NCBI GenBank assembly: GCA_964609385.1
Contig: CAZSSM010000065.1
Span: 1-38,883 of the forward strand
Direction of reading: 5' to 3'
Length of the DNA: 38,883 nucleotides
Source: CAZSSM01 sp964609385
GTDB taxonomy: Bacteria; Planctomycetota; Planctomycetia; Isosphaerales; Isosphaeraceae
Below, piece by piece: positions 31,935 through 38,883 of the stretch. A program made the position numbers and the translations under genes. The notes beneath the pieces were generated by a model. It was not told the origin of the DNA. It did not search any database and worked only from the letters and a program-made list of their open reading frames with translations. Position 1 is the first letter of the stretch. Each line of letters starts with the position of its first letter.

Positions 31935-34190
31935 CTATTCGTGGAGATCGTTGGTGATGGTCAGCTTATCGAGCTTGGTCCCCGACTCGCGGACCTTGAT
32001 CTGGATCGTGTAGGTCTGGCCAGCAACCAGTTCGAAGGTCTGGACTTGGCGCTCGGGACCCTTGGTCACGTCATTGGTGACCCAACGATTGGAGCGGTCG
32101 ACATGCCAGTCGATCCAGACCTGATCGCCCACAACATCCCCCTCAGAGTCGCGGAGCCCGAACCAGAACGAGTTCCGGGACCCGTCGCGTCCCCGGACCA
32201 AGCCCGAAATCTTGTAGGTCCCGGTCTGACCGGCCTCGAAGGTGTAGGTGACCTTCTTGCCCGAAGGCGGCTCGTGGGTGAACCGGCCTTGGCTGGTCGG
32301 GGCCATGATATAACCGCCGTAGGTCTGGAACGCCCCGCTGCTGCTCTCGTAGTCTTCGGCCTCGATGTGGATCGTCTCGGGCTGCGGGACCGGATTGATC
32401 TCCCCATCGTGGCTCAGTTCCGAGAAGCGTGCGGTGGTCACCGCATGGTCGTCGTGCGCGGTGGCCGCCAGGCCAATGAAGACCGACGGATTCATCACGA
32501 TCTGGGTGCGGCCCACCTCGACGAACTGGGTTCCATCGGTCGAGAGGGAACCGACGAAGAGGTCGCCGATCCGCTCCAGCTTGACGAACAACGGCACTTC
32601 GCCCGAGGTCCCGACGTGGGCGCTTGCGCCGCCGGTCTCCGAGCGGTACTGGAAGGCCGCGCCTCGTCGGGGCGTGACCACCATCATGGCATGTTGACTG
32701 TCGTCCCCGAGCGAATCACGGATCATCACCCCGGCCTTGGCCCACGCGTCGGTGTCGCTCAAGCTGTCGACCCGAACCACGATCGCGCCATCGCCGTTCA
32801 AGGTTTGGTAGGCGTAGTGGAACGCGTCCTCATGGCCCCAGATGTCCCGGCCGCCGGCCCTGAGGGTCGCCTTGTCGCCGTCTACCTCGAAAGATCCGGC
32901 CGACTCGACGTGACCGATGTCCTTACTGACGAACCCATCGAACTTCTGGGGATCCTCCTCCTCCAGACCATCGTGATCACCGTCGATGAATCGGCAGTAG
33001 TGGAGGTCGGTGACAGCGCCACTGCTGCTGAATTGCACCACCAACCGTGAGACCTCGTCGGCCTTCAGCTCGATCGTCTGAACACTGTTGTTGCCCAAAG
33101 GCAACAGCGGGGACTCCGCGAGTAGGTTCCCCGACGCGTCGAAGGCTTGGACGAAGTTGCCCTCGTCGCCGTCGATGTCCAGGATCCCAATCGAGGCGAA
33201 CAGGACCGGCTTGGTGAATTCGAAGATCAGTTCGCCGCCACGGAGGTTGTCGTCAGGGTCGCCGGAGTCGCCGTCCTCGCTGATGATCAGCACGTTGCCC
33301 AGGGCCACATCGTTCTGGCCGACCTGACCTGGCTGACCACCGTTGCCGCGACCCGGTCCACCGAAGTCTTCATTGGGTGTTCCCAGGTCGAGGTCGCCGC
33401 CGGTAGGATCGGCCGAGTCGAAGATCATCGCTCGGTTTTCATCGTCGGGGGCGCCGTTGGCACGACCGAAGATCCTTAGACCGTCTTCGACAAACGGATC
33501 GGAGACGATATCCCCGGCGTCCAGGCCGGCCAGTTCGAAGTCGACTTTGACGTCGATCTTGGTCGGCTCGACCGGATCGACCAACGCCCCGAGCATGCCC
33601 TTGGCACCACCGGTGAAGTCGATGTCGAAACCGCCGACGAAGGTCGAACCCTCGCTAATGTAGGAGATCCCGATTTGAGTGCTGGGGTACAATCCAGCCA
33701 GTTGCCCACCATTGATCTCGACGACGACGTCGAACAGATCGTTCGGTTCGGAGTCGAGGAAGCCCATCGCGACGACTTCGCCGGTCAGCAGCTCGCCGGA
33801 GAACCCGGTGCCGGGGATGGTCCCGGTGATCACCAGATCGTTGCCGTCCACGCCGGAGACGTCCAACAGACCGCCCGATTCGGAGTTGACGATCACGTTC
33901 AACTCGAACGAATCGGGGGCGATGATCGGTCGGGGCGGCGTCGACGGATCGCTCGGGTCGCCGTCGAGGAAGACCAAGGGGTCCGCCGTGACTCGGAAGA
34001 GTCGGTCTGAAGCGGTGTACGTGGTCAATCCCGTGTTGTTGAAGTCGATGCGCGGGAAGTCGGTCTCGACGCCCAAGAGCGTCAGCAGGGTCCGGTTCTC
34101 CAGCGACTCCAAGTCCACCCGACGGGAATGGCTGCGGTTGCGCGTCATCCCCGACCTGGACGACGACCTCAAGCGGCTCCAAAAGAACAT
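31935..34190 (-). CDS. Large exported LEPR-XLL protein with laminin-G-like and carbohydrate-binding domains
   Basis: The 751-residue protein starts with a basic region and LESLENRTLLT (27-37), the planctomycete LEPR-XLL N-terminal export signature. The first 380 residues are acidic and beta-rich (DGDPSDPSTP, FDIDFTGGAKGMLGALVDPV), with a glycine-rich spacer (GGPGRGNGGQPGQVG). A concanavalin/laminin-G-like domain follows (about 420-610: FHYAYQTLNGDGAIVVRVDS, WAKAGVMIRDSLG). The C-terminal domain (about 620-750) resembles CBM6/35 carbohydrate-binding modules (IHIEAEDYE, YKISGLVRGRDG, RESGTKLDKLTITND). No catalytic site is seen, so a surface glycan-binding or matrix role is inferred. ATG 34190 has GGGAG 9 bases upstream; an ATG at 34211 is the alternative. 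Confidence 0.8.
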   Translation of the reverse strand: MFFWSRLRSSSRSGMTRNRSHSRRVDLESLENRTLLTLLGVETDFPRIDFNNTGLTTYTASDRLFRVTADPLVFLDGDPSDPSTPPRPIIAPDSFELNVIVNSESGGLLDVSGVDGNDLVITGTIPGTGFSGELLTGEVVAMGFLDSEPNDLFDVVVEINGGQLAGLYPSTQIGISYISEGSTFVGGFDIDFTGGAKGMLGALVDPVEPTKIDVKVDFELAGLDAGDIVSDPFVEDGLRIFGRANGAPDDENRAMIFDSADPTGGDLDLGTPNEDFGGPGRGNGGQPGQVGQNDVALGNVLIISEDGDSGDPDDNLRGGELIFEFTKPVLFASIGILDIDGDEGNFVQAFDASGNLLAESPLLPLGNNSVQTIELKADEVSRLVVQFSSSGAVTDLHYCRFIDGDHDGLEEEDPQKFDGFVSKDIGHVESAGSFEVDGDKATLRAGGRDIWGHEDAFHYAYQTLNGDGAIVVRVDSLSDTDAWAKAGVMIRDSLGDDSQHAMMVVTPRRGAAFQYRSETGGASAHVGTSGEVPLFVKLERIGDLFVGSLSTDGTQFVEVGRTQIVMNPSVFIGLAATAHDDHAVTTARFSELSHDGEINPVPQPETIHIEAEDYESSSGAFQTYGGYIMAPTSQGRFTHEPPSGKKVTYTFEAGQTGTYKISGLVRGRDGSRNSFWFGLRDSEGDVVGDQVWIDWHVDRSNRWVTNDVTKGPERQVQTFELVAGQTYTIQIKVRESGTKLDKLTITNDLHE

Positions 34191-34585
34191 GATGCATGGC
34201 TCCCAAAGCATTGATGTGTTCTTGTACCAGCAGATGTGTCACGCGAGGCGGGATGGGTTTGGAGATGGGACGAACGACGGACGGACTCGGGAGCGGGATT
34301 CGTCGAGGAACCGGCGGTGGCCGGCGGAATCCATCCGTGCAGGAGTCGGCCTCGGCATGCGAGGATCTGGCGTCTCTTGACGAGATCGTGGCGGATACAT
34401 CCGGTATATCCGTAGGGATCGATCGGTGATCCGAAGGCCGGCAACCGGAGATCCTTCGGAGTTCCGCGAATTCATCGCGATCGTCGATCGATCGGATCCT
34501 CGAGGACGCGCCACTGGGATCGCGTCCTCAGCATCAATGACTAACTCGTCTTACGAGATATCTTCTTGCTCGGCTCGGACTCGAA

Positions 34586-34622
34586 GTCGGGCCGGGGGAT
34601 CCCTCTCGACCGATCCCCGACT
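34586..34622 (-). terminator. Stem-loop just after the fifth PEP-CTERM gene
   Basis: GGGGATC and GATCCCC (seven-base arms) are extended by AGTC/GACT across a bulge. It begins 9 bases past the stop at 34631. No T-run follows on the minus strand. Another nine-base dyad, GAGGACGCG...CGCGTCCTC, lies at 34502-34529. The rest of 34191-34585, upstream of the LEPR-XLL gene, shows no gene. Confidence 0.4.
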
Positions 34623-34630
34623 CGGGGCGT

Positions 34631-35281
34631 TCAGGCACAACGGCGAGCACGGGCCACAATGAGGCCGCCGAGGCCCAGACCGACCAGAATTAGGCTGGAG
34701 GGTTCGGGGACAACCCCGACATCGACGGTCGAGCCGAAGTTACTCGTAAAGTCGTCAAGGAACAGGTCATTCGAGTCGATCCCCGAGTTGTTCAACACGA
34801 TCCCGCCGATGTTCAGACCGTCGCCGTAGATGCCCTTCATGCTGCCATCGGTGGCCCGGAAGGTGAAATCCATCATGCCATTGGCGTCGAATCCAAAGTC
34901 GGTCAAGGTGCCGGTCAACAGGGTCGGGCCACCGAACAGGACGCCCGGGCCAGTGCCATCGAGGACCTCGCCGGTCAGCGTGAAGGTTCCGCCGGTGAAC
35001 GTGCCGGTCTCATCGACGAGCGCCGACAGGTTGAGGTTACCGAACGTGCCCGGCATCCCCACGCCTTGAATGGTGTTGTTGATGCCGTTGAAATCGAGAT
35101 CGCTGACCAAACCGAAGTCGATTGTCAGCATATCGCTCGAAGCGTCATAGCTCAGGTTCGCTGAGGTGACGACGGTATCGGGCTCCGGCACCAGTTCAAC
35201 ACCGATCAAAGTGGCCCGCGACGGGGTCGAAGCCAGAGTTATGACGAGGACCGTCAGGCCTGAAACGAACAACGATCGCAT
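34631..35281 (-). CDS. PEP-CTERM exported protein of a different family
   Basis: The 216-residue product has a signal peptide (MRSLFVSGLTVLVITLAST, cut near SRA). A beta-rich domain follows (ANLSYDASSDMLTIDFGLV, GTFTGGTFTLTGEVLDGTG), and the end is VVPEPSSLILVGLGLGGLIV with RARRCA. It shares only the sorting signal with the four paralogues to the left. The final Cys-Ala is unusual next to the RRA ending of the others. ATG 35281 has GAGGAG 8 bases upstream, and a GGAC/GTCC dyad lies 32-47 bases upstream. Expected at the surface or matrix; role unknown. Confidence 0.85.
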   Translation of the reverse strand: MRSLFVSGLTVLVITLASTPSRATLIGVELVPEPDTVVTSANLSYDASSDMLTIDFGLVSDLDFNGINNTIQGVGMPGTFGNLNLSALVDETGTFTGGTFTLTGEVLDGTGPGVLFGGPTLLTGTLTDFGFDANGMMDFTFRATDGSMKGIYGDGLNIGGIVLNNSGIDSNDLFLDDFTSNFGSTVDVGVVPEPSSLILVGLGLGGLIVARARRCA

Positions 35282-35312
35282 TGCAGACTCCTCATGTGCA
35301 AAAGACCTCGAA

Positions 35313-35328
35313 GAGGACATCGGTCCTC
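35313..35328. promoter_or_regulatory. Leader dyad of the fifth PEP-CTERM gene
   Basis: On the minus strand GAGGAC-CGAT-GTCCTC lies 32-47 bases upstream of the ATG at 35281. It shares GGAC/GTCC arms and position with the dyads of paralogues 3 and 4. Confidence 0.45.
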
Positions 35329-35708
35329 CGTCGTGAGCACATGGTATCTCTGAGTTTGATTGCCGCACGAGGATGTTGACAGGAATCAATGCATGATGGC
35401 GAACCGTGTCGAATTCGGGCCTCGTTCGGTCATAGGCTCAGGGCTCTTCGAACCCTGAGCTGGCCACTGACTGTGAGGTCAAAGCCCAACGCTCCCTTGT
35501 GCGACCAACGATCGCGAAGGGATTCGAGTGATCGACGCCGGATCTCATCGGAGATGCACAACCACCAACACACACAAAAAAACATGCGTACCTATACGGA
35601 ATCAAACACCAACATTTCCATGCGATCAATCAAACACCTGAGAATTCGACAGAAGCAAATAGATATCATTCGATGACACCCTCGCGAAGATCTAGGGGAG
35701 GAGACGCA

Positions 35709-35801
35709 ATGTTGGTGAGAACCAACAACCGTTCGCCGTACTCCTTCCTATCGTTTCTTTTGTTGCACAAGACATGTGCTAAAACCGAGACAAAAAAATG
35801 A
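35709..35801 (+). CDS. Possible 30-residue small protein
   Basis: ATG 35709 follows GGGGAGGAGACGCA, an unusually strong ribosome site (GGAGGAG, about 6 bases away). The predicted peptide MLVRTNNRSPYSFLSFLLLH ends with a lysine-rich tail (KTETKK) and has a short hydrophobic middle. Its TGA overlaps an ATG at 35798 (ATGA) that opens a 117-codon frame to 36151, so coupling is possible. The longer frame is Arg/His-rich and does not look like a typical protein, so it is not annotated separately. There is no homology evidence, and the case rests only on the ribosome site and overlap. Confidence 0.22.
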   Translation: MLVRTNNRSPYSFLSFLLLHKTCAKTETKK

Positions 35802-35927
35802 ATCGCAACACCATCCGGGCGCGCTTCGATGCCTCCCGACGACACCGATGTTGCTGGAAAAACACGGAGACCGGCGTGGTGCTATCGGGTGAGAAACCCG
35901 TTTTCAGCCTCGCGAAGCCCTCTGAGT

Positions 35928-36049
35928 TAAGGTGTGGTCGGTCAGTTCAGCACGCTCGACTCGAACGAGTCACCCGATCTCACGGTCCCCGCACCGAAAG
36001 ACCCGGATACGATCGCGCTGTCCCTCATAACCGACCAGACCACACCTTA
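35928..36049. repeat. Long-range 12-bp inverted repeat
   Basis: TAAGGTGTGGTC (35928-35939) and GACCACACCTTA (36038-36049) are exact complements 98 bases apart. An inner hairpin GACTCG-AA-CGAGTC lies near 35959-35972. It could mark the ends of a small folded RNA or a tiny mobile repeat; no target duplication was seen. Confidence 0.5.
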
Positions 36050-36438
36050 GATCAGGATTCCCGAATCAGTCACGACAAATTAGTCGCAATCGACGATTTG
36101 TTTGTCATGGCCTACAGGACGGATCCGAATCTTGAAAAGCAAGTCCGCTGAGATCCTGAACGGCGCGGTCTGTCCCTTGGACCGCGAAATCTCAAAAAAT
36201 CGGATTTGGGCCGGTACGCAACTTCGCCAGGACCGGCTTTCTCGTGGGATATCGATTGGGGCCATCGCCGATCGACGTTCGAACCGATCGGGAGACGGCT
36301 CATTGCAGGGCGGTTCGGAGGGATCCGTGACGGGCTGGCCACGGATCGTCGGTTCGAGGTGACCGCAGAACGGCCCTGTAAGCACCGTATCAAGCCGGCA
36401 GGAAACTCGACTGTCGAAAAACGGGGGGAAACGGCGTC

Positions 36439-36969
36439 TCAGGCCAAATTCCTGAGGCGATAGCGGAGCGCCTGCAGCCCGCGTCGTAGCAGACCCGCAG
36501 CGGCCTGCTTGCTGATGTTCATCGCTTCAGCGGTCTCGACCAAGGAGCAGCCACGGATATGGTGGAGCAGGACGGCCTGACGTTGACCGGTCGGAAGCTC
36601 CTGGATCGCAGCCTCCAGCCGATGCACGTGCTCATTGATCAAGGCGCGTTGGCTGGGCGAGGTGCCGTCGCCGGGCAGATCGAGCAGGCCCTGACCGTCG
36701 GCGTCCTCAGCGCTGAGGGGCAGTTCGCGCGTCGCCGATCGCTTGCTGCGATCGAACCATCGAACGAAGTCGGCCAAGGTCGTCTTCAGTGTGGAACGCA
36801 GGTAGGAGATGCGTTCGCCAGGGCTCCGATCGTCGAATCGGCGTCCGGAGCGATGGACCCGAAGCATCGTCTCTTGGACCAAGTCACCCGGATCCAATTT
36901 GCTCCGCAAATGAGAAGGCAGGTGGTAGCGGGCCAAGCTGTAGAGGAGCGTCAAGTCCTGGTCGATCAT
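36439..36969 (-). CDS. ECF-like RNA polymerase sigma factor, planctomycete type
   Basis: The 176-residue protein has sigma region 2 (LDPGDLVQETMLRVHRSG, 26-42; FVRWFDRSK, 68-76) and region 4 with a helix-turn-helix (RLEAAIQELPTGQRQAVLLH, 117-136; CSLVETAEAMNISKQAAAGL, 141-160). It directs RNA polymerase to a subset of promoters; targets are unknown. No anti-sigma gene is adjacent. ATG 36969 has AGAGG 9 bases upstream. The ribosome site lies in GAGG-CGAT-CCTC, a small hairpin that may limit translation. A longer frame to 37218 adds residues unlike sigma factors. A hairpin CTCAGG...CCTGAG overlaps the stop and is followed by a T-run further down (near 36416-36420). Confidence 0.88.
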   Translation of the reverse strand: MIDQDLTLLYSLARYHLPSHLRSKLDPGDLVQETMLRVHRSGRRFDDRSPGERISYLRSTLKTTLADFVRWFDRSKRSATRELPLSAEDADGQGLLDLPGDGTSPSQRALINEHVHRLEAAIQELPTGQRQAVLLHHIRGCSLVETAEAMNISKQAAAGLLRRGLQALRYRLRNLA

Positions 36970-37332
36970 GGAGGATCGCCTCTGTGCAGACCGAGGGAAA
37001 GTCGCGGGGAAACGCCAGGTCGTCCCAGGTAGATCGCCTGATGGTCCCAAGCCGGGATCCAGGGTCGGGGCGTCAGGCGGGGTTAAACTCTGACGCGAAG
37101 GAAGGTGCGAATGGCAGGACGGGGATGGAAGTGCGCGTTCTGTTATAACCAGCCCAAACGGGAAAAGCCATCGTTTCGTGAAGATCGTGGTGTCAAAGCG
37201 TGTCTCGGACCGCCCCACGAATCGAACGTAAACCTTGACTTCAGAAGAGTTTGCTCCCGTTCAAACCCGACCGGCTCGATCTGCACCAACGACCAACGAC
37301 GCCGCTCTTTTCCGCCACGACCTCCCGCTCGT
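36970..37332. other. Intergenic region between the acyltransferase and sigma factor genes
   Basis: About 360 bases holding the sigma gene promoter on the minus strand. A TATAAC sequence (near 37143-37148, minus strand) could be a -10 element, but no matching -35 was found. No gene is supported. Confidence 0.3.
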
Positions 37333-38589
37333 TCAGGGTTCCACACGATCGGCCCGACGGGTCGCGTGTCGGCGAAGCCGTGAGCCCGGCTTGGCGGAGC
37401 CTCGTGGCGGGTCAAATCGGATCGTCCCGTCTTCGGCGGCTTCCTGATCGTGTAGATGCGTTGCTTCTCCATGACAGGGTGATGAGGCGGTTCGCGGTCG
37501 TTCCGACTCCGAGCTTTGGCGTGTAAGCCGCTCGCGCCATCGATGGATCGGCTGTTCCACCCAGCGCCACGAGGCGTACGCCAGCAGGATCGACCCCGCC
37601 AGCTTCAGGCCATCACCAAGGAGCCCACCGGGCAGCCCGAATGCCTGCTGGCCCAAGCTGACGGCCACCATGACGAACGGGTGGAATAGATAGAGGGCGT
37701 AGCTGATCCGTCCCAAGCCGGCCAGCCAGGGATGGCGGAGCCAGGCCGATCGCCGTCCACCGGCGGAGCCGACAACCCAGGCCACCCCCACTCCGTAAAG
37801 CAAGGTGATCGCGAAGATCCGGAGCGATCCGCCCAGACCCTGAATATCGAGCGGTCCCCAGAGGGTTGTTAGGTCGGAAAAGACGCCGACGATCCCCGAG
37901 GCCAGCGGGGTGCTCCACCAAGGGGCGGTTACTCCGATCGCGATCAGCAGGGCCAAGCAACGCGCGACCCTTGAGGGCACGCCAGACCCCGGCCCCAGGC
38001 CGGCTTTCTCGTACCAGGCGGCCACCATCGCGCCCACGGCCAGGCCGTCGCAACGCGTCAATAACAGATGGGGCGAGAGCGATGTGCCTCGACTCAGGAT
38101 CGCCAGCGGGATCAGTAAAGCGCCCACGGCCAGCACGCCGCGACGACCGCCCAGGAACACCACCAATGGCCAGATCAGGTAGAACTGCTCCTCGATGGCT
38201 AAGGTCCAGGTGTGGTCGTAGAGCCGGCTGAACTCCGGAGGCTCGACTCCCCAATACCAGGGCGTGAACTGGGTGTACGTCAGGAAATAGGGCCAGGCTT
38301 CCAACGTTCCAGGGCGTGGGACCAGCGGATTGAGAACCAAGAGGAGGCCGAAGCTCAGGAAATAGATCGGCCAGAGCCGGAAACCGCGACGGATCCCGAA
38401 CCGAACGTACGACCCGAGGCTCGGCGCGGTCCGCAGCAAGATCCGCGTGATCAGGTATCCCGAGAGGACGAAGAACAGATCGACCGCCGAACCCATCAAC
38501 GGCACCCGGCCCACGAACCGGAGATGGAAGACGACGATCACCAATGCCGCTAGGCCTCGGAGTCCATCCAGTTCCTGCACGCGAGGCAT
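37333..38589 (-). CDS. Acyltransferase-3 family membrane protein
   Basis: The 418-residue protein has about ten membrane helices. The family signatures are visible: ELDGLRGLAALVIVVFHLRF with H22, SAVDLFFVLSGYLITRIL (34-51), FGIRRGFRLWPIYF (64-77), and HTWTLAIEEQFYLIWPLVV. These enzymes (OafA/NodX type) move acetyl or other acyl groups onto surface glycans or lipids. There is no fused SGNH domain; the last 70 residues are a charged, low-complexity tail. ATG 38589 has AAGGA 8 bases upstream; an in-frame start at 38613 adds 8 residues. The partial membrane gene upstream ends 50 bases before it, so they may be cotranscribed. Confidence 0.88.
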   Translation of the reverse strand: MPRVQELDGLRGLAALVIVVFHLRFVGRVPLMGSAVDLFFVLSGYLITRILLRTAPSLGSYVRFGIRRGFRLWPIYFLSFGLLLVLNPLVPRPGTLEAWPYFLTYTQFTPWYWGVEPPEFSRLYDHTWTLAIEEQFYLIWPLVVFLGGRRGVLAVGALLIPLAILSRGTSLSPHLLLTRCDGLAVGAMVAAWYEKAGLGPGSGVPSRVARCLALLIAIGVTAPWWSTPLASGIVGVFSDLTTLWGPLDIQGLGGSLRIFAITLLYGVGVAWVVGSAGGRRSAWLRHPWLAGLGRISYALYLFHPFVMVAVSLGQQAFGLPGGLLGDGLKLAGSILLAYASWRWVEQPIHRWRERLTRQSSESERPRTASSPCHGEATHLHDQEAAEDGTIRFDPPRGSAKPGSRLRRHATRRADRVEP

Positions 38590-38638
38590 CGTCGGGATCC
38601 TTCCCGTTTGCAAGTGCGGTCCGACTTCCGAGGCGAGG

Positions 38639-38883
38639 TCAGGTCATCCCAACGTCGCCGGTCAGATCCAGTTGACGCCCGCCGAAGAGGTAGCTCAAGG
38701 CGTAGAAGGCCAAGGCCACACCGACCAGCAGGCTGAAGCCCAAGACCAGCGAGAAGTACTCGGTCAAGCCACCCAAGATCACCCCGGCGATGTTGGCGCC
38801 GAAGGCTGTGTCCGGGTCGCGCTGGATTCGGAAGGCCGAGGCGAAGATCACCCCCGCGAAGAAGATCGGCAGGAAGACCACCA
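38639..38883 (-). CDS. C-terminal end of a multi-pass membrane protein, possibly spermidine-synthase-like
   Basis: The frame is open to the right edge, so only about the last 80 residues are seen. They form two membrane helices (LPIFFAGVIFASAF and GFSLLVGVALAFYALSYLF) joined by AFGANIAGVILGGLTEYFSL. This pattern, FFAG...FGAN..G..LGG..EY, resembles the membrane end of spermidine-synthase-like proteins found in planctomycetes and others. The catalytic part is outside the window, so the call is tentative. Confidence 0.45.
   Translation of the reverse strand, partial: VVFLPIFFAGVIFASAFRIQRDPDTAFGANIAGVILGGLTEYFSLVLGFSLLVGVALAFYALSYLFGGRQLDLTGDVGMT

Larger units (their letters stand above)
35390..36438. 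other. Long AT-richer intergenic region with inverted repeats
   Basis: Over 1 kb without a recognisable gene. The segment 35560-35800 is clearly lower in GC than its surroundings. Visible structures are CGGGT-GAGAA-ACCCG followed by TTTT (35886-35904, a weak plus-strand terminator), a long-range inverted repeat (35928-36049), CGCGGTC...GACCGCG (36164-36186), and GCCGGT...ACCGGC followed by TTTCTCG (36210-36240). A small frame with a very good ribosome site starts at 35709. The region may encode a structured plus-strand RNA. Confidence 0.35.

Noticed and set aside
35798..36151. 117-codon plus-strand frame
   Set aside because: It is Arg/His-rich without domain or fold signs and overlaps an inverted repeat; kept only as part of the small-ORF finding.
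37105..37472. Overlapping frames on both strands between the acyltransferase and sigma genes
   Set aside because: No ribosome site, no motif and Arg/Pro-rich composition typical of GC-rich shadow frames.

Overview
The window is a GC-rich stretch of a planctomycete chromosome, most likely from the Isosphaeraceae or a near relative. Several things point there: a cluster of PEP-CTERM-sorted exported proteins, a large exported protein with an N-terminal LESLENRTLL signal (the planctomycete LEPR-XLL type), a compact ECF-like sigma factor of planctomycete type, a DUF4058 gene, an AsmA-like giant protein, many small lipoproteins and exported proteins, and long intergenic spaces. A run of ten N at 31451-31460, flanked by degenerate G/C homopolymers, shows that this is draft sequence.

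Left part (1-16.4 kb). A broken DUF4058 gene enters from the left edge. It is followed by a coupled minus-strand pair (diacylglycerol-kinase-like lipid kinase and a MOSC/YiiM-like protein). Next is a minus-strand signalling pair: a shortened H-NOX (HNOB) protein that lacks the heme-binding middle of the fold, immediately upstream of a hybrid histidine kinase. Diverging from these are an AsmA-like envelope protein and a membrane-anchored HEAT-repeat protein. Then come housekeeping genes on the minus strand: prfA-prmC (release factor 1 and its methyltransferase), a thioredoxin-fold lipoprotein, and lon with an unusual basic C-terminal tail.

Middle part (16.4-26.6 kb). A site-2-type membrane protease (minus) is followed by a plus-strand series: an exopolysaccharide-type sugar transferase with a clear terminator, dapF, a DUF374 acyltransferase, a DUF2752 membrane protein coupled to a lipoprotein, an exported protein with a repeated C-terminal decapeptide, and a periplasmic redoxin. 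The redoxin has a good sigma-70 promoter, a strong terminator and highly biased codon use. A convergent 658-residue helical exported protein of unknown function closes the section.

Right part (26.6-38.9 kb). Four tandem minus-strand paralogues of one PEP-CTERM family (choice-of-anchor E type) lie in a row, followed by the LEPR-XLL protein and a fifth, unrelated PEP-CTERM protein. Several have their own intrinsic terminators. At least three of the five carry a GGAC(C)-loop-(G)GTCC dyad about 30-65 nt upstream of the start codon. The sorting-signal ends of paralogues 2 and 3 are almost identical in DNA, which suggests recent duplication or gene conversion. No exosortase is present in the window. 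A long, AT-richer, structured intergenic region, a sigma factor, an acyltransferase-3 membrane protein and the end of a multi-pass membrane protein finish the window.

No tRNA, rRNA, CRISPR array, insertion sequence or prophage was seen. The best candidates for something new are the heme-pocket-less H-NOX next to a hybrid kinase, and the tandem PEP-CTERM array with a shared leader dyad.
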